This document shows positions 1 to 7,503 of a DNA stretch of 64,000 nt, in pieces. Where the stretch lies: contig NZ_JBDPZC010000005.1 of the NCBI RefSeq assembly GCF_039872765.1, positions 340,225 to 404,224 of the forward strand. Reading direction: 5' to 3'. Each line of letters opens with the position of its first letter. The stretch's first letter is position 1. The notes beneath the pieces are model-generated. The model was not told where the DNA came from. It searched no databases and saw only the letters and a list, made by a program, of their open reading frames with translations. The translations under genes were made by a program, and so were the position numbers. The stretch comes from Roseateles_B flavus (lineage in GTDB: Bacteria > Pseudomonadota > Gammaproteobacteria > Burkholderiales > Burkholderiaceae_C).

Positions 1-1067
1 CGGAGCTCTTCCTCTGGATCGAGCGCCACACCGAGGGCGACCGCCAGGCCCGCATGCGCCTGGACGCCTCGCCCTGGAGCCCCGAGAAGCTGGCCCGCAA
101 GTCCGCCAAGCACGCCGGCTGGATCTTGCTGGCCCTGTTCACCGGTTTCAGCTTCGTCGGCTACTTCAGCCCCATCCGCGAGCTGAGCGCGGCGCTGATG
201 CAGTTCGCGCTCTCGCCCTGGGAGCTGTTCTGGGTGCTGTTCTACGCCGGCGCCACCTATGGCAACGCGGGCTGGCTGCGCGAGCAGATGTGCAAGTACA
301 TCTGCCCCTATGCCCGCTTCCAGAGCGCCCTGATCGACGCCGACTCGCTCATCATCACCTACGACGCCAGACGCGGCGAACCGCGCGGCGCACGTTCGCG
401 CAAGTCGGCCGAGGTGCTGGCCCAGGGCCGCGGCGACTGCGTGGACTGCACCCTGTGCGTGCAGGTCTGCCCCACCGGCATCGACATCCGCAAGGGCCTG
501 CAGAACGAGTGCATCGGCTGCGCCGCCTGTATCGACGTCTGCGACCAGGTGATGGACAAGATCGGCGCCCCGCACGGCCTGATCCGCTACGCCACGGAGA
601 ACGGCGTGGCCCAGGGGCTCACACGCGCCCAGATGTGGCGCCGCACCCTGCGGCCGCGGGTGCTGATCTACGGCGGCGCCCTGGCCGTCCTGGGCGCACT
701 GATGGTCTGGCAGCTGAGCCAGCGAAGCGCCCTGCTGATCGACGTCATCAAGGACCGCGGGGTCATGGCCCGCCTGGTCGACGATGGCCAGGTCGAGAAC
801 GTCTACCGCCTGCAGCTGCTCAACCGCAGCGAGCGCACCCTGCACCTGACGCTGGAGGCCGCCGGCCTGCCAGGCCTGCGCGTGCTGGGCGGTGAACGGG
901 TGGAGGTGGCGCCGGCCGCCATCGTGTCCTTGCCCGTGCAGCTGCGCCTGCCGCCGGGCGTGGTCCGGGAGAGCGGTGCGCGCCGCGTGCAGCTGCTGGC
1001 CCGCGACCTCGACCATCCCGAGGCCCCCGCCTTCCAGGCCGAGGCCAGCTTCTTCGTGCCGCGCTGA
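1..1067 (+). CDS. ccoG: Cytochrome c oxidase accessory protein CcoG (FixG/RdxA), 5' end missing
   Basis: The reading frame is already open at the window edge, so roughly the first quarter of this usually ~470-residue protein is missing; about 354 residues are visible. CcoG is a membrane-bound polyferredoxin needed for assembly or copper delivery of the cbb3-type cytochrome oxidase. Visible features are transmembrane helices, two ferredoxin-type 4Fe-4S motifs (CVDCTLCVQVCPTG, then CIGCAACIDVCD), a further membrane helix (around LIYGGALAVLGALMVWQ), and a C-terminal periplasmic FixG immunoglobulin-like domain ending in SFFVPR. The ccoNOP genes presumably lie upstream, outside the window. The MIP18-family gene follows after 20 bases, consistent with one operon. 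Confidence 0.95.
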   Translation, partial: ELFLWIERHTEGDRQARMRLDASPWSPEKLARKSAKHAGWILLALFTGFSFVGYFSPIRELSAALMQFALSPWELFWVLFYAGATYGNAGWLREQMCKYICPYARFQSALIDADSLIITYDARRGEPRGARSRKSAEVLAQGRGDCVDCTLCVQVCPTGIDIRKGLQNECIGCAACIDVCDQVMDKIGAPHGLIRYATENGVAQGLTRAQMWRRTLRPRVLIYGGALAVLGALMVWQLSQRSALLIDVIKDRGVMARLVDDGQVENVYRLQLLNRSERTLHLTLEAAGLPGLRVLGGERVEVAPAAIVSLPVQLRLPPGVVRESGARRVQLLARDLDHPEAPAFQAEASFFVPR

Positions 1068-1087
1068 CAGCGCAACCCGGAGCCCGC

Positions 1088-1432
1088 ATGGACGACGCAA
1101 GACCTGACCCTGCCATCAGTTCCTCAGCCGACCCCGAGCGTGAGCGCCTCATGGCTGTGCTGCGCCGCGTGGCCGACCCCGAGATCGGCGAGAGCATCGT
1201 GGACCTGGGCCTGGTGGACAGCCTCGTGGTGGGCCCCGCCGGCGTGACCCTGACGCTGATCCCCACCAGCGCCACCTGCCCCATGGCCGACGTGCTGATC
1301 GAGGATGCCGAGACCGCCCTGCGCCAGGCCTGCCCTGCGGACTGGGCGGTGGCGGTCGAGATGGACTGGGACGCCACCTGGACGCCCCAGCGCATGTCCA
1401 CCGCCCTGCGGCTGCGCCTGGGCTGGGCCTGA
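1088..1432 (+). CDS. MIP18/DUF59 family metal-sulfur cluster assembly protein
   Basis: This 114-residue protein matches the MIP18 (DUF59, PaaD/SufT-like) family. The core LRRVADPEIGESIVDLGLV is the family hallmark, followed by VTLTLIPTSATCPMADVL with the conserved cysteine in the TCPM context. Family members help mature iron-sulfur proteins. It sits directly downstream of ccoG, so a role in maturing Fe-S or respiratory enzymes is a reasonable inference. The N-terminal 20 residues are non-conserved. They contain the run ARPDPA, encoded with codons unusual for this genome (AGA, CCT) because a copy of the dispersed 16-mer motif lies there (1097-1110). Confidence 0.85.
   Translation: MDDARPDPAISSSADPERERLMAVLRRVADPEIGESIVDLGLVDSLVVGPAGVTLTLIPTSATCPMADVLIEDAETALRQACPADWAVAVEMDWDATWTPQRMSTALRLRLGWA
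1097..1110 (-). repeat. Dispersed motif copy 1 (GGGTCAGGTCTTGC on minus strand)
   Basis: The plus strand reads GCAAGACCTGACCC. It lies inside the start of the MIP18-family gene and imposes AGA and CCT codons there. It is one of eight near-identical words in the window. Confidence 0.7.
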
Positions 1433-1457
1433 GCTCCGCCGGCGTCACCCTCGCCCC

Positions 1458-2525
1458 ATGAACACCCACGCGCGCCGCCCCCTGCCCCTGGGCCTGCGCC
1501 TCGCGCTGCCCCTGGCCCTGCTGAACCTGCTGCTGGCCCTGGCCGGCGGGCTGCAGCGCCTGGGCGGCCTGCCCGTGGGCCTGTCCTTCATCGCCCAGCA
1601 GGCCCTGCAGCACCATGGGCTGTTGATGCTGGGCGGCTTCTTCGCCACCCTGATTTCACTGGAGCGGGCGGCCGCGCTGGGCCGTGGCTTTGCGGTGCCC
1701 CTGGCCTGCGGCCTGGCCGGCGTGGTCCTGGTTGCCGGCCTGCCCGGCGTGGCCCTGGGTCTCTGGGCCGCTGCCGCGCTGGGCCTGCTGGCGCTGTACC
1801 TGTGGGCGGGGCATTCGCGGGCCTGGTCCCTGCCCCTGCTGATCGAGGCCAGCGCCGCCCTGCCCCTGCTGATGGCCGTGGCCGGGCAGGCGCAGGGCTC
1901 GGACTTCGCCCTGCGCTGGAACGGCTCCCTCTTCCTGCTGCTGACCATCGCGGGCGAGCGGCGCGAGCTGTGCCGGCTGCTGCCCCTAAGCCCGCTGGCC
2001 CGCCACGGTTTCCTGCTGCTGTGGGCGGGGCTGCTGGCCAGCGGCGGCCTGAGCCTCTGGCAGCCTGCGCTCGCCGCGCGGCTGGCCTGGCCGCTGCTGC
2101 TGGGCCTGGCCCTGTGGCTGCTGGTCTTCGACATCGCCCGCCGCCAGTGGCGCGCAAAGGCCTGGGCCGGCCACACGGCGCACTGCCTGCTGCTGGGCTA
2201 CGCCTGGGCCGCGGCGGCCGCACTGGCGGGGCTGCTGGGCCTGCCGCAGCTGGCCTGGCACTGGCTGTGGCTGGGCTTCGTGATGGCCATGGTCTTCGGC
2301 CATGCGCCCATCATGCTGCCCGCCCTGCTGCGCCTGCAGCCGCGCTACAGCCCCTGGGCACTGGCGCCCCTGGGCCTGATGGCGCTGAGCCTGCTGCTGC
2401 GGGCCCTGGGCCAGGTGGGTGTGGCAGCCTCGCACCTGCTGCCCTGCGCGGCCTGGCTGCATGGTCTGTCCCTGCTGGGATTCGGTCTGCTGATGGCCAT
2501 GCGCTGCCGCGCGCGGCGGCCCTGA
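1458..2525 (+). CDS. Polytopic integral membrane protein of unknown function
   Basis: The 355-residue protein is almost entirely hydrophobic, with roughly ten predicted helices rich in Leu and Ala. It has histidine-bearing segments (LQHHGLLMLGG near residues 50-60 and FGHAPIMLPALL near 280), a layout reminiscent of NnrS-like heme/copper membrane proteins. I do not see the true NnrS signature, so no name is given. ATG 1458 is chosen over an upstream in-frame ATG at 1305, which lies inside the MIP18 gene. The gap to that gene is 25 bases, and the run ccoG, MIP18 protein, membrane protein is probably one transcript linked to respiratory chain biogenesis. Confidence 0.75.
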   Translation: MNTHARRPLPLGLRLALPLALLNLLLALAGGLQRLGGLPVGLSFIAQQALQHHGLLMLGGFFATLISLERAAALGRGFAVPLACGLAGVVLVAGLPGVALGLWAAAALGLLALYLWAGHSRAWSLPLLIEASAALPLLMAVAGQAQGSDFALRWNGSLFLLLTIAGERRELCRLLPLSPLARHGFLLLWAGLLASGGLSLWQPALAARLAWPLLLGLALWLLVFDIARRQWRAKAWAGHTAHCLLLGYAWAAAAALAGLLGLPQLAWHWLWLGFVMAMVFGHAPIMLPALLRLQPRYSPWALAPLGLMALSLLLRALGQVGVAASHLLPCAAWLHGLSLLGFGLLMAMRCRARRP

Positions 2526-2552
2526 TCGGGCGGCAGACTGGCCCGGCCTTCT

Positions 2553-4295
2553 TCAGGGCAGGCGCCGCGGTGGCGCCTCGGCATGGCAGATGAGGCCGCC
2601 ACCGCCGCTCTTGGCGCGGTACATGGCCTGATCGGCCGCGACCATCAGCGTCTCGGCGTCCTGGCCATGCTCGGGGAAGCGCCCCACCCCCACGCTGGCG
2701 CCCACCCGCAGCTCGCGCCCTTCCCACTGCACGGGCTCGGCCAGGGCGTCGCGGATCTTGCGGGCGACCACGTCCACGTCTTCGGGGTCGCTGACCTGGT
2801 CGATGAGGATCACGAACTCGTCGCCGCCGATGCGGGCCACGGTGTCGGACTCCCGCACCAGGTGCCGCAGCCGCAGGGCCAGGGCCTTGAGCACGGCATC
2901 GCCGGCCGCATGGCCCACGCTGTCATTGATCTCCTTGAAGCCGTCCAGGTCCACGAAGAGCATGGCCAGGCGGCCCTGGTCGCGCCGGGCATGGGCCAGG
3001 GCGTGGTCCAGGCGATCCATGAAGAAGCGCCGGTTCTGCAGGCCGGTGAGGCTGTCGTGGCTGGCCAGGTGGTCCAGCTCGTGCTGCTTCTGGGCGAGCT
3101 TGGCGAACTGGCCGCTGATCTGCAGCTGCATGTGCTCGATGGAGCGGGCCAGCATGCCGATCTCGTCCCGACGGTCGGTGGGCAGTTCGTCGCTGCGCAG
3201 CCCGCCCACGAAGCCCTCGACCGCACGGACGATCTGCGCCAGCGGCCGCGTCAGGGCGCGCGCCAGCAGGGCGGCCAGCAGCACCGCCATGGCACTGAAG
3301 GCCGCGACGATGCGCAGCACCATGCGCCCCAGGCTGTCGCTCTCAGACAGCACCTCGGACAGGGGCTGCGAAAGGCCCAGCACGAAGTCCTCCTCGGCCT
3401 TCAGCGCGGTAGCCGGCTGGCGCACGAAGGCCGCCACCTGCACGGAGGCATCGCTGCCCTCGGAGCGGGTCACCACGGTCTGCTCGTCCTGGGCGGGCGG
3501 GTTCACCAGCAGCTCGCGCACGCCGGGAAACTCGTCCTGCACGAGCGAGGACTGTCCGCGGTCGAAGGCAAAGGTCTTGCTCCGGTCGGGATGGACCAGG
3601 TACTCGCCCTGGGCATTGCTGAGGTAGAGCTGCAGGCTCGGCGGGAGGTCGGCGGCCAGCTGACCGAAGAGACCGTTCAGGTCCACATTGATCACAATGA
3701 CGCCCAGGGCCACGCCATGGGGATCCAGCACCGGCGCGGACACCTCCAGCGCCGGCTTGCCATGGCCGGCATGGGCGCCGACCTCGTGGTTGATCACCGC
3801 ACGGGAGACATAGACCTGGCCGGCACCCAGGCGCAGCGCCTCGTAGACGTAGGGATAGTGGCCCTTCTCCTGCAGGTCCTCGCCCTGCACGCGGGTCACG
3901 CCGATGTCGTCGCGGTCCACGCGCACCCGTTCGAGGCCATGGTTGGCCGCGTCCATGAGGCGCATCTGGAAGTACTCCGGATGCGTCTCCAGCATCTGGC
4001 GGAACAGCTGGGCCAGGGTGGTCTCGTTGCGGGCCACCAGCTCGGGGTCGGTGCGCAGCAGCATACGGCCAGCCCCGGGGTGGCCGGCCACCATCAGCAC
4101 GTCGCGGGCCGTGCCGTCCAGGCCCACGGCCAGCTGCCGGACCAGCACCCGGGTGGCCGTCACCAGGCGCTGCTCGGCGGCGGACACCAGGAGCTGGCGG
4201 CTGGCGCTGTAGGCGTAATAGCCCGTCAGCCCGGCGGCCAGCACGCCGCTCAGGGCGAGGGCGAGGCCCAGGCGCCAGGAGATGCCGCCCTTCAT
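2553..4295 (-). CDS. Membrane diguanylate cyclase: Cache, HAMP, GGDEF
   Basis: This is a 580-residue inner-membrane enzyme expected to make c-di-GMP from GTP. In order it has TM helix 1 (about residues 6-28), a periplasmic double-Cache-like sensor region (about 30-325), TM helix 2, a HAMP linker (RPLAQIVRAVEGF onward), then a GGDEF domain. The active-site GGDEF is intact at residues 490-494, and RESD five residues upstream forms the RxxD inhibitory site. There is no EAL domain. The start at 4295 overlaps the stop of the upstream binding-protein gene as ATGA, so the two are translationally coupled. A longer in-frame start at 4343 would overlap that gene by 52 bases and is less likely. The arrangement suggests the periplasmic domain reads out the neighbouring solute-binding protein, as in NspS/MbaA (inference). 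Confidence 0.9.
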   Translation of the reverse strand: MKGGISWRLGLALALSGVLAAGLTGYYAYSASRQLLVSAAEQRLVTATRVLVRQLAVGLDGTARDVLMVAGHPGAGRMLLRTDPELVARNETTLAQLFRQMLETHPEYFQMRLMDAANHGLERVRVDRDDIGVTRVQGEDLQEKGHYPYVYEALRLGAGQVYVSRAVINHEVGAHAGHGKPALEVSAPVLDPHGVALGVIVINVDLNGLFGQLAADLPPSLQLYLSNAQGEYLVHPDRSKTFAFDRGQSSLVQDEFPGVRELLVNPPAQDEQTVVTRSEGSDASVQVAAFVRQPATALKAEEDFVLGLSQPLSEVLSESDSLGRMVLRIVAAFSAMAVLLAALLARALTRPLAQIVRAVEGFVGGLRSDELPTDRRDEIGMLARSIEHMQLQISGQFAKLAQKQHELDHLASHDSLTGLQNRRFFMDRLDHALAHARRDQGRLAMLFVDLDGFKEINDSVGHAAGDAVLKALALRLRHLVRESDTVARIGGDEFVILIDQVSDPEDVDVVARKIRDALAEPVQWEGRELRVGASVGVGRFPEHGQDAETLMVAADQAMYRAKSGGGGLICHAEAPPRRLP

Positions 4296-5359
4296 CGCTG
4301 CAGCACCTTGGACGGCCGGTCGCCGGACTGGATGCGGGACCACAGCTGCTCGCGCCGCTGCTCATCCTCCACCGGCTCCAGCCAGCGCAGCGTCACCTGC
4401 GGCGCGCTGCTCACCGATTCGCTGACCGTGTTGGCCAGGCCCTGGCGCGTCACCAGCAGGCTGCTGGCGGGCTCCTCCAGCATGAAGTTGATCCAGGCGT
4501 GGGCCAGCTCGACCTGCTGTGTTGCGGCGGAGATGGCCCAGCAGTCCAGCCACGCCAGCGCCCCCTCGCGCGGGATGACATAGCCGACGTCGGCGCCGGC
4601 CGCCTTCAGCAGGTGCACCTGCTGCATGCCGTAGTTGGCGTACATCAGCGCCACGCGGTGCCGCAGGAAGAGCTGCACGGATTCCTCCGGCAGGCTGTAG
4701 AAGCCCAGCACATTGCGCCGCAGGGCGACCAGCTTGTCCACGGCCGCCGGCCAGCGCGAGTCCTCGATGCGGAAGGGCTGGCTCTGTCCCAGGGCCAGGG
4801 CGGCCAGCGAGAAGTTGTGGGTGCCGCCCGCATAGGCCAAGACCTTGCCCTTCCAGCGCGGATCCCACAGCTCCTGCAGGGAGGCAGGCGGGGCTGTGAC
4901 CTGGCGCCGGTCGTAGATCAGGCCCATCTCAGAAAAGGTGTAGGGCACGGCAAAGACCTGCAGCTGGCCCTCGCGCCGGCGGCTCAGGCCCGGAATGGAC
5001 GAGAGCTCGCGAAAGCGCGTCAGCTGGCGGCGGGTGTTGGGGATGCGCTGGAGCTCGATGGGCAGGGCCATGCCCTGATCGATGTACTGCTGGAGCTCGG
5101 CGGTGTTGAGCGCGAAGACGTCGAAGTCCCGGCCTTTGTTGGCCAGCAGGCGCTGCCGCATGGCCTCGTCCGATCCCACCACGGTGAGCTCGACCCGCGC
5201 CCCGGTCTTCTGCGTGAAGCCCTGCAGCACCTCCGGATCGGCATAGCCCGGCCAGGCCAGCACGCGCAGAACTTTGGCCGCCGGCTGCGCCGCAGCCGGG
5301 GCCGGCAGGCCCGGGAATCCCAGAAGGCATGACAAAACCAGCAGGATGCGCAACACCAT
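4292..5359 (-). CDS. Periplasmic solute-binding protein, PotD/PotF-like (polyamine type)
   Basis: The 355-residue protein starts with a clear Sec signal peptide (VLRILLVLSCLLGFPG, ending near APAAAQ). The mature part matches the spermidine/putrescine-type binding fold: VLRVLAWPGYADPEVLQGF at the N terminus, FDVFALNTAELQQYIDQGM, and AYAGGTHNFSLAALALGQ with the late ALAWLDCWAISA segment. No ABC permease or ATPase gene is nearby. Instead it overlaps a diguanylate cyclase by four bases (ATGA). A sensory role, presenting a ligand to the cyclase, is therefore more likely than transport. The ligand itself cannot be read from the sequence; polyamines are a family-based guess. Confidence 0.85.
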   Translation of the reverse strand: MVLRILLVLSCLLGFPGLPAPAAAQPAAKVLRVLAWPGYADPEVLQGFTQKTGARVELTVVGSDEAMRQRLLANKGRDFDVFALNTAELQQYIDQGMALPIELQRIPNTRRQLTRFRELSSIPGLSRRREGQLQVFAVPYTFSEMGLIYDRRQVTAPPASLQELWDPRWKGKVLAYAGGTHNFSLAALALGQSQPFRIEDSRWPAAVDKLVALRRNVLGFYSLPEESVQLFLRHRVALMYANYGMQQVHLLKAAGADVGYVIPREGALAWLDCWAISAATQQVELAHAWINFMLEEPASSLLVTRQGLANTVSESVSSAPQVTLRWLEPVEDEQRREQLWSRIQSGDRPSKVLQR

Positions 5360-5481
5360 CCAACCATCCTAGAGGAAGCGGGCGACGGCCGGCCCGTTGC
5401 ATGGGCGTCTACGCCACAGGGACAAGCCTTGATATGCGACAGATGCCGCGAATCCGGGCCTGCGGCTGGCGGCCGATTCCC

Positions 5482-5808
5482 TCAGGAAGCCCGCACCGGC
5501 AGGCCGTGGGCCAGCCAGGCGGCCATGCCCCCTGCCAGGTTGCGTACCTTGCGGTGCCCATGATGGCGGAGGTAGTGCATGGCCTGCTGGCTGCGGCCGC
5601 CGGCCGCGCAGGCCATCAGCAGCTCGGCATCCATGGGCAGCTCGTGGTGGCGCCGCTCGAGCTCGCTCAGGGGCAGGTGCAGCACCCGCTCCACGCCATA
5701 CGCCATTCTCCGGACCTCGTGGGCCTCGCGGACATCGACCAGCCAGGCCCCTTGCGCCAGGGCTTCCAGGGCGGCACGGGGATCGAGTGACAGCAGGGGA
5801 GGGTTCAT
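5482..5808 (-). CDS. Single-domain rhodanese-like sulfurtransferase
   Basis: This 108-residue protein is one rhodanese domain. WLVDVREAHEVRRM is the conserved DxR strand. The catalytic loop CAAGGRS carries Cys67 in the CxxGxRS pattern, and NLAGGMAAWLAHGLPV is the C-terminal signature. Such proteins move sulfane sulfur through a cysteine persulfide. It lies 45 bases downstream of the ArsR-type regulator on the same strand and is probably co-transcribed with it, opposite the RND/thioredoxin operon. That points to sulfur or thiol stress chemistry. No signal peptide is visible, so it is cytoplasmic. Confidence 0.9.
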   Translation of the reverse strand: MNPPLLSLDPRAALEALAQGAWLVDVREAHEVRRMAYGVERVLHLPLSELERRHHELPMDAELLMACAAGGRSQQAMHYLRHHGHRKVRNLAGGMAAWLAHGLPVRAS

Positions 5809-5853
5809 TGCGGGATTCCGTTGCGTTCAAGAGGGACCGTGAGCGTCGGGCGT

Positions 5854-6264
5854 TCAGGGCTTGAGAAAGCGGGCCCCGGCCTCGGCGAGATGGGCCTGCT
5901 GGCGGGCCAGTTGGCCGCAGACAAGGTCGCACAGCGCGTAGACCGAGGGATCGGCGATGCGGTAGTACACGCTGGTGCCCCGGCCCTCGCGGTGCACCAG
6001 GCCGTGGCGCTGCAGCTGCGCCAGGTGGCGGGAGATGTTGGCGGCGCTGCTGCCGCAGGCCCGGGCCAGATCTCCCACGCACTGCGGCTGCTCGCGCAGG
6101 AGGTTGAGCACGCGCAGCCGGCTGGGCTCGGCCAGCAACTGGAAGAAGCCTGCCACCTGCTCCAGGGCGCTGTCGGGCAGGTCGCGGATGCCGCAATGCA
6201 GCGCGACGGCCGCCGGCGGCGGCACGGGCAGCGGCGGATCAGCATCAGAACGGGACTGGGGCAT
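5854..6264 (-). CDS. ArsR/SmtB-family transcriptional regulator
   Basis: This is a 136-residue winged-helix repressor. AEPSRLRVLNLLREQPQCVGDLARA and SSAANISRHLAQLQRHGLV form the helix-turn-helix, and GRGTSVYYRIADPSVYALC is the wing. Cysteines occur where redox or metal sensors of the family use them: one in the QPQCVGDL helix and two in the C-terminal ALCDLVC helix. This fits a thiol, persulfide or metal sensor such as YgaV/BigR/SqrR or ArsR, though the inducer cannot be decided from sequence. ATG 6264 is preferred; an in-frame ATG at 6327 would place the start only six bases from the palindrome. It is divergent from the RND operon, which it probably represses. Confidence 0.88.
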   Translation of the reverse strand: MPQSRSDADPPLPVPPPAAVALHCGIRDLPDSALEQVAGFFQLLAEPSRLRVLNLLREQPQCVGDLARACGSSAANISRHLAQLQRHGLVHREGRGTSVYYRIADPSVYALCDLVCGQLARQQAHLAEAGARFLKP

Positions 6265-6332
6265 GGAAGGCCGACCTCCGGCGCGGCGGCAGGCGGGCTT
6301 CGGTCCGCCTTGCCGGTTCAGATTCATTTGAC

Positions 6333-6354
6333 TATTTGCGTGATTGCGCAAATA
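6333..6354. promoter_or_regulatory. Palindromic operator candidate between arsR-type gene and RND operon
   Basis: TATTTGCG and CGCAAATA form a perfect 8-base inverted repeat around six bases. It lies in an AT-rich patch of otherwise GC-rich DNA, in the divergent promoter region, 43 bases before the adaptor start. Its size and position suit an ArsR-family dimer controlling both directions. Binding is inferred. Confidence 0.7.
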
Positions 6355-6396
6355 ATAAATCCAACACAGCCCTCTGTCCAGCCCGCGACACCCATC

Positions 6397-7491
6397 ATGC
6401 GCAAGACCCCTCCCCCCCCGCTCCCGCTCTGGCGCCTGCCCGCCTGGGCTCCGGCCGCCGCGCTGACACTGGCCTGGTCCCTGGCCGGCCTGCCGGCCCT
6501 GGCGTCCGAGGCGGCTCAGCCGGCGCTCAAGACCTACACCGTGCAGGCCGGCACCGGCGGGCTGAGCCAGGCGCACGAGGCTCGCGTCGAGGCCCTGCGC
6601 CAGACCACGCTGGCCGCCCAGGTGGCTGGCGCGGTGCTCGAGCTGCGCATCAAGCCGGGAGACGCCGTCAAGGCCGGCCAGCTCCTCATGCGTCTGGACG
6701 CGCGCAGCGCCGACCAGAGCGCCCAGGCCAGCGAGGCCCAGGCCCAGGTCGCCCGTGCGCAACTGGAGCTGGCGCGGCGCGAGCTGGACCGCCAGCAGCA
6801 GCTCTTCCGCCAGCGCTTCATCAGCCAGGCTGCCCTGGATCAGGCGGAAGCCCAGTTCAAGACGACCGAGGCTCAGGTGCAGGCCCAGCTGGCCCAGGCC
6901 GGCGCAGCGCGCAGCCAGAGCGCCTGGTACCAGCTGCGCGCGCCCTATGCCGGCGTGATCGCCGAGGTGCCCGTGGTGCAGGGTGACATGGCCCTGCCCG
7001 GCCGCAGCCTCGCCGTGCTCTACGACCCGGCCGCCCTGCGCGTCACCGCCCATGTGCCGCAGGCCCAGGCCCAGCTCGCCCAGGGCTCGGGCCACACCGT
7101 GCTGGTGGACATCCCCGGCCTCGGCATGCAGGGCCAGATGCCCAGCCGCGTGCAATGGCTGCCCACCGTCGACAGCGGCAGCGGCACCGTGGAGCTGCGG
7201 GCCGAGCTGCCGTCCACGCTCAAGGGCCTGGTGCCGGGGCAGTTTGCCCGCATCCGGCTCGGCGGGACCGCGCCGGAACCGGCAGGGCCCGCGGTCCTGC
7301 TCGTGCCCGCGGAGGCCGTGGTCCGGCGCGCCGAGATGACGGGGCTCTATGTGCTCAACGCCGAAGGCCGCCCCTTGCTGCGCCAGGTGCGCCTGGGTGA
7401 GCGCCGTGGCGGCGAGATCGAGATCCTCAGCGGCCTCAGGGCCGGCGAGCGCGTGGCCCTGGAGCCGCAGGCCGCCGCCCGGGTGCGTTGA
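6397..7491 (+). CDS. RND efflux periplasmic adaptor (membrane fusion protein)
   Basis: This 364-residue HlyD/AcrA-type adaptor begins with a signal peptide (LTLAWSLAGLPALASEA). Next come a lipoyl half (AAQVAGAVLELRIKPGDAVKAGQLL), a long coiled-coil hairpin rich in Gln, Ala and Arg (about residues 105-165), the second lipoyl half (YQLRAPYAGVIAEVPVVQGD), and beta-barrel and membrane-proximal domains ending GLRAGERVAL. There is no lipidation cysteine. ATG 6397 is chosen because it follows the regulatory region and starts the signal peptide; an earlier in-frame ATG (5821) runs through the regulator. It precedes the permease gene by 12 bases. No outer-membrane channel gene is present in the operon. 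Confidence 0.9.
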   Translation: MRKTPPPPLPLWRLPAWAPAAALTLAWSLAGLPALASEAAQPALKTYTVQAGTGGLSQAHEARVEALRQTTLAAQVAGAVLELRIKPGDAVKAGQLLMRLDARSADQSAQASEAQAQVARAQLELARRELDRQQQLFRQRFISQAALDQAEAQFKTTEAQVQAQLAQAGAARSQSAWYQLRAPYAGVIAEVPVVQGDMALPGRSLAVLYDPAALRVTAHVPQAQAQLAQGSGHTVLVDIPGLGMQGQMPSRVQWLPTVDSGSGTVELRAELPSTLKGLVPGQFARIRLGGTAPEPAGPAVLLVPAEAVVRRAEMTGLYVLNAEGRPLLRQVRLGERRGGEIEILSGLRAGERVALEPQAAARVR

Positions 7492-7503
7492 GCGGGAGGC
7501 TTC

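Noticed and set aside
2560..2578. AGGCGCC/GGCGCCT hairpin as a terminator between convergent genes
   Set aside because: It lies within the last codons of the cyclase gene and has no T-run on either strand.
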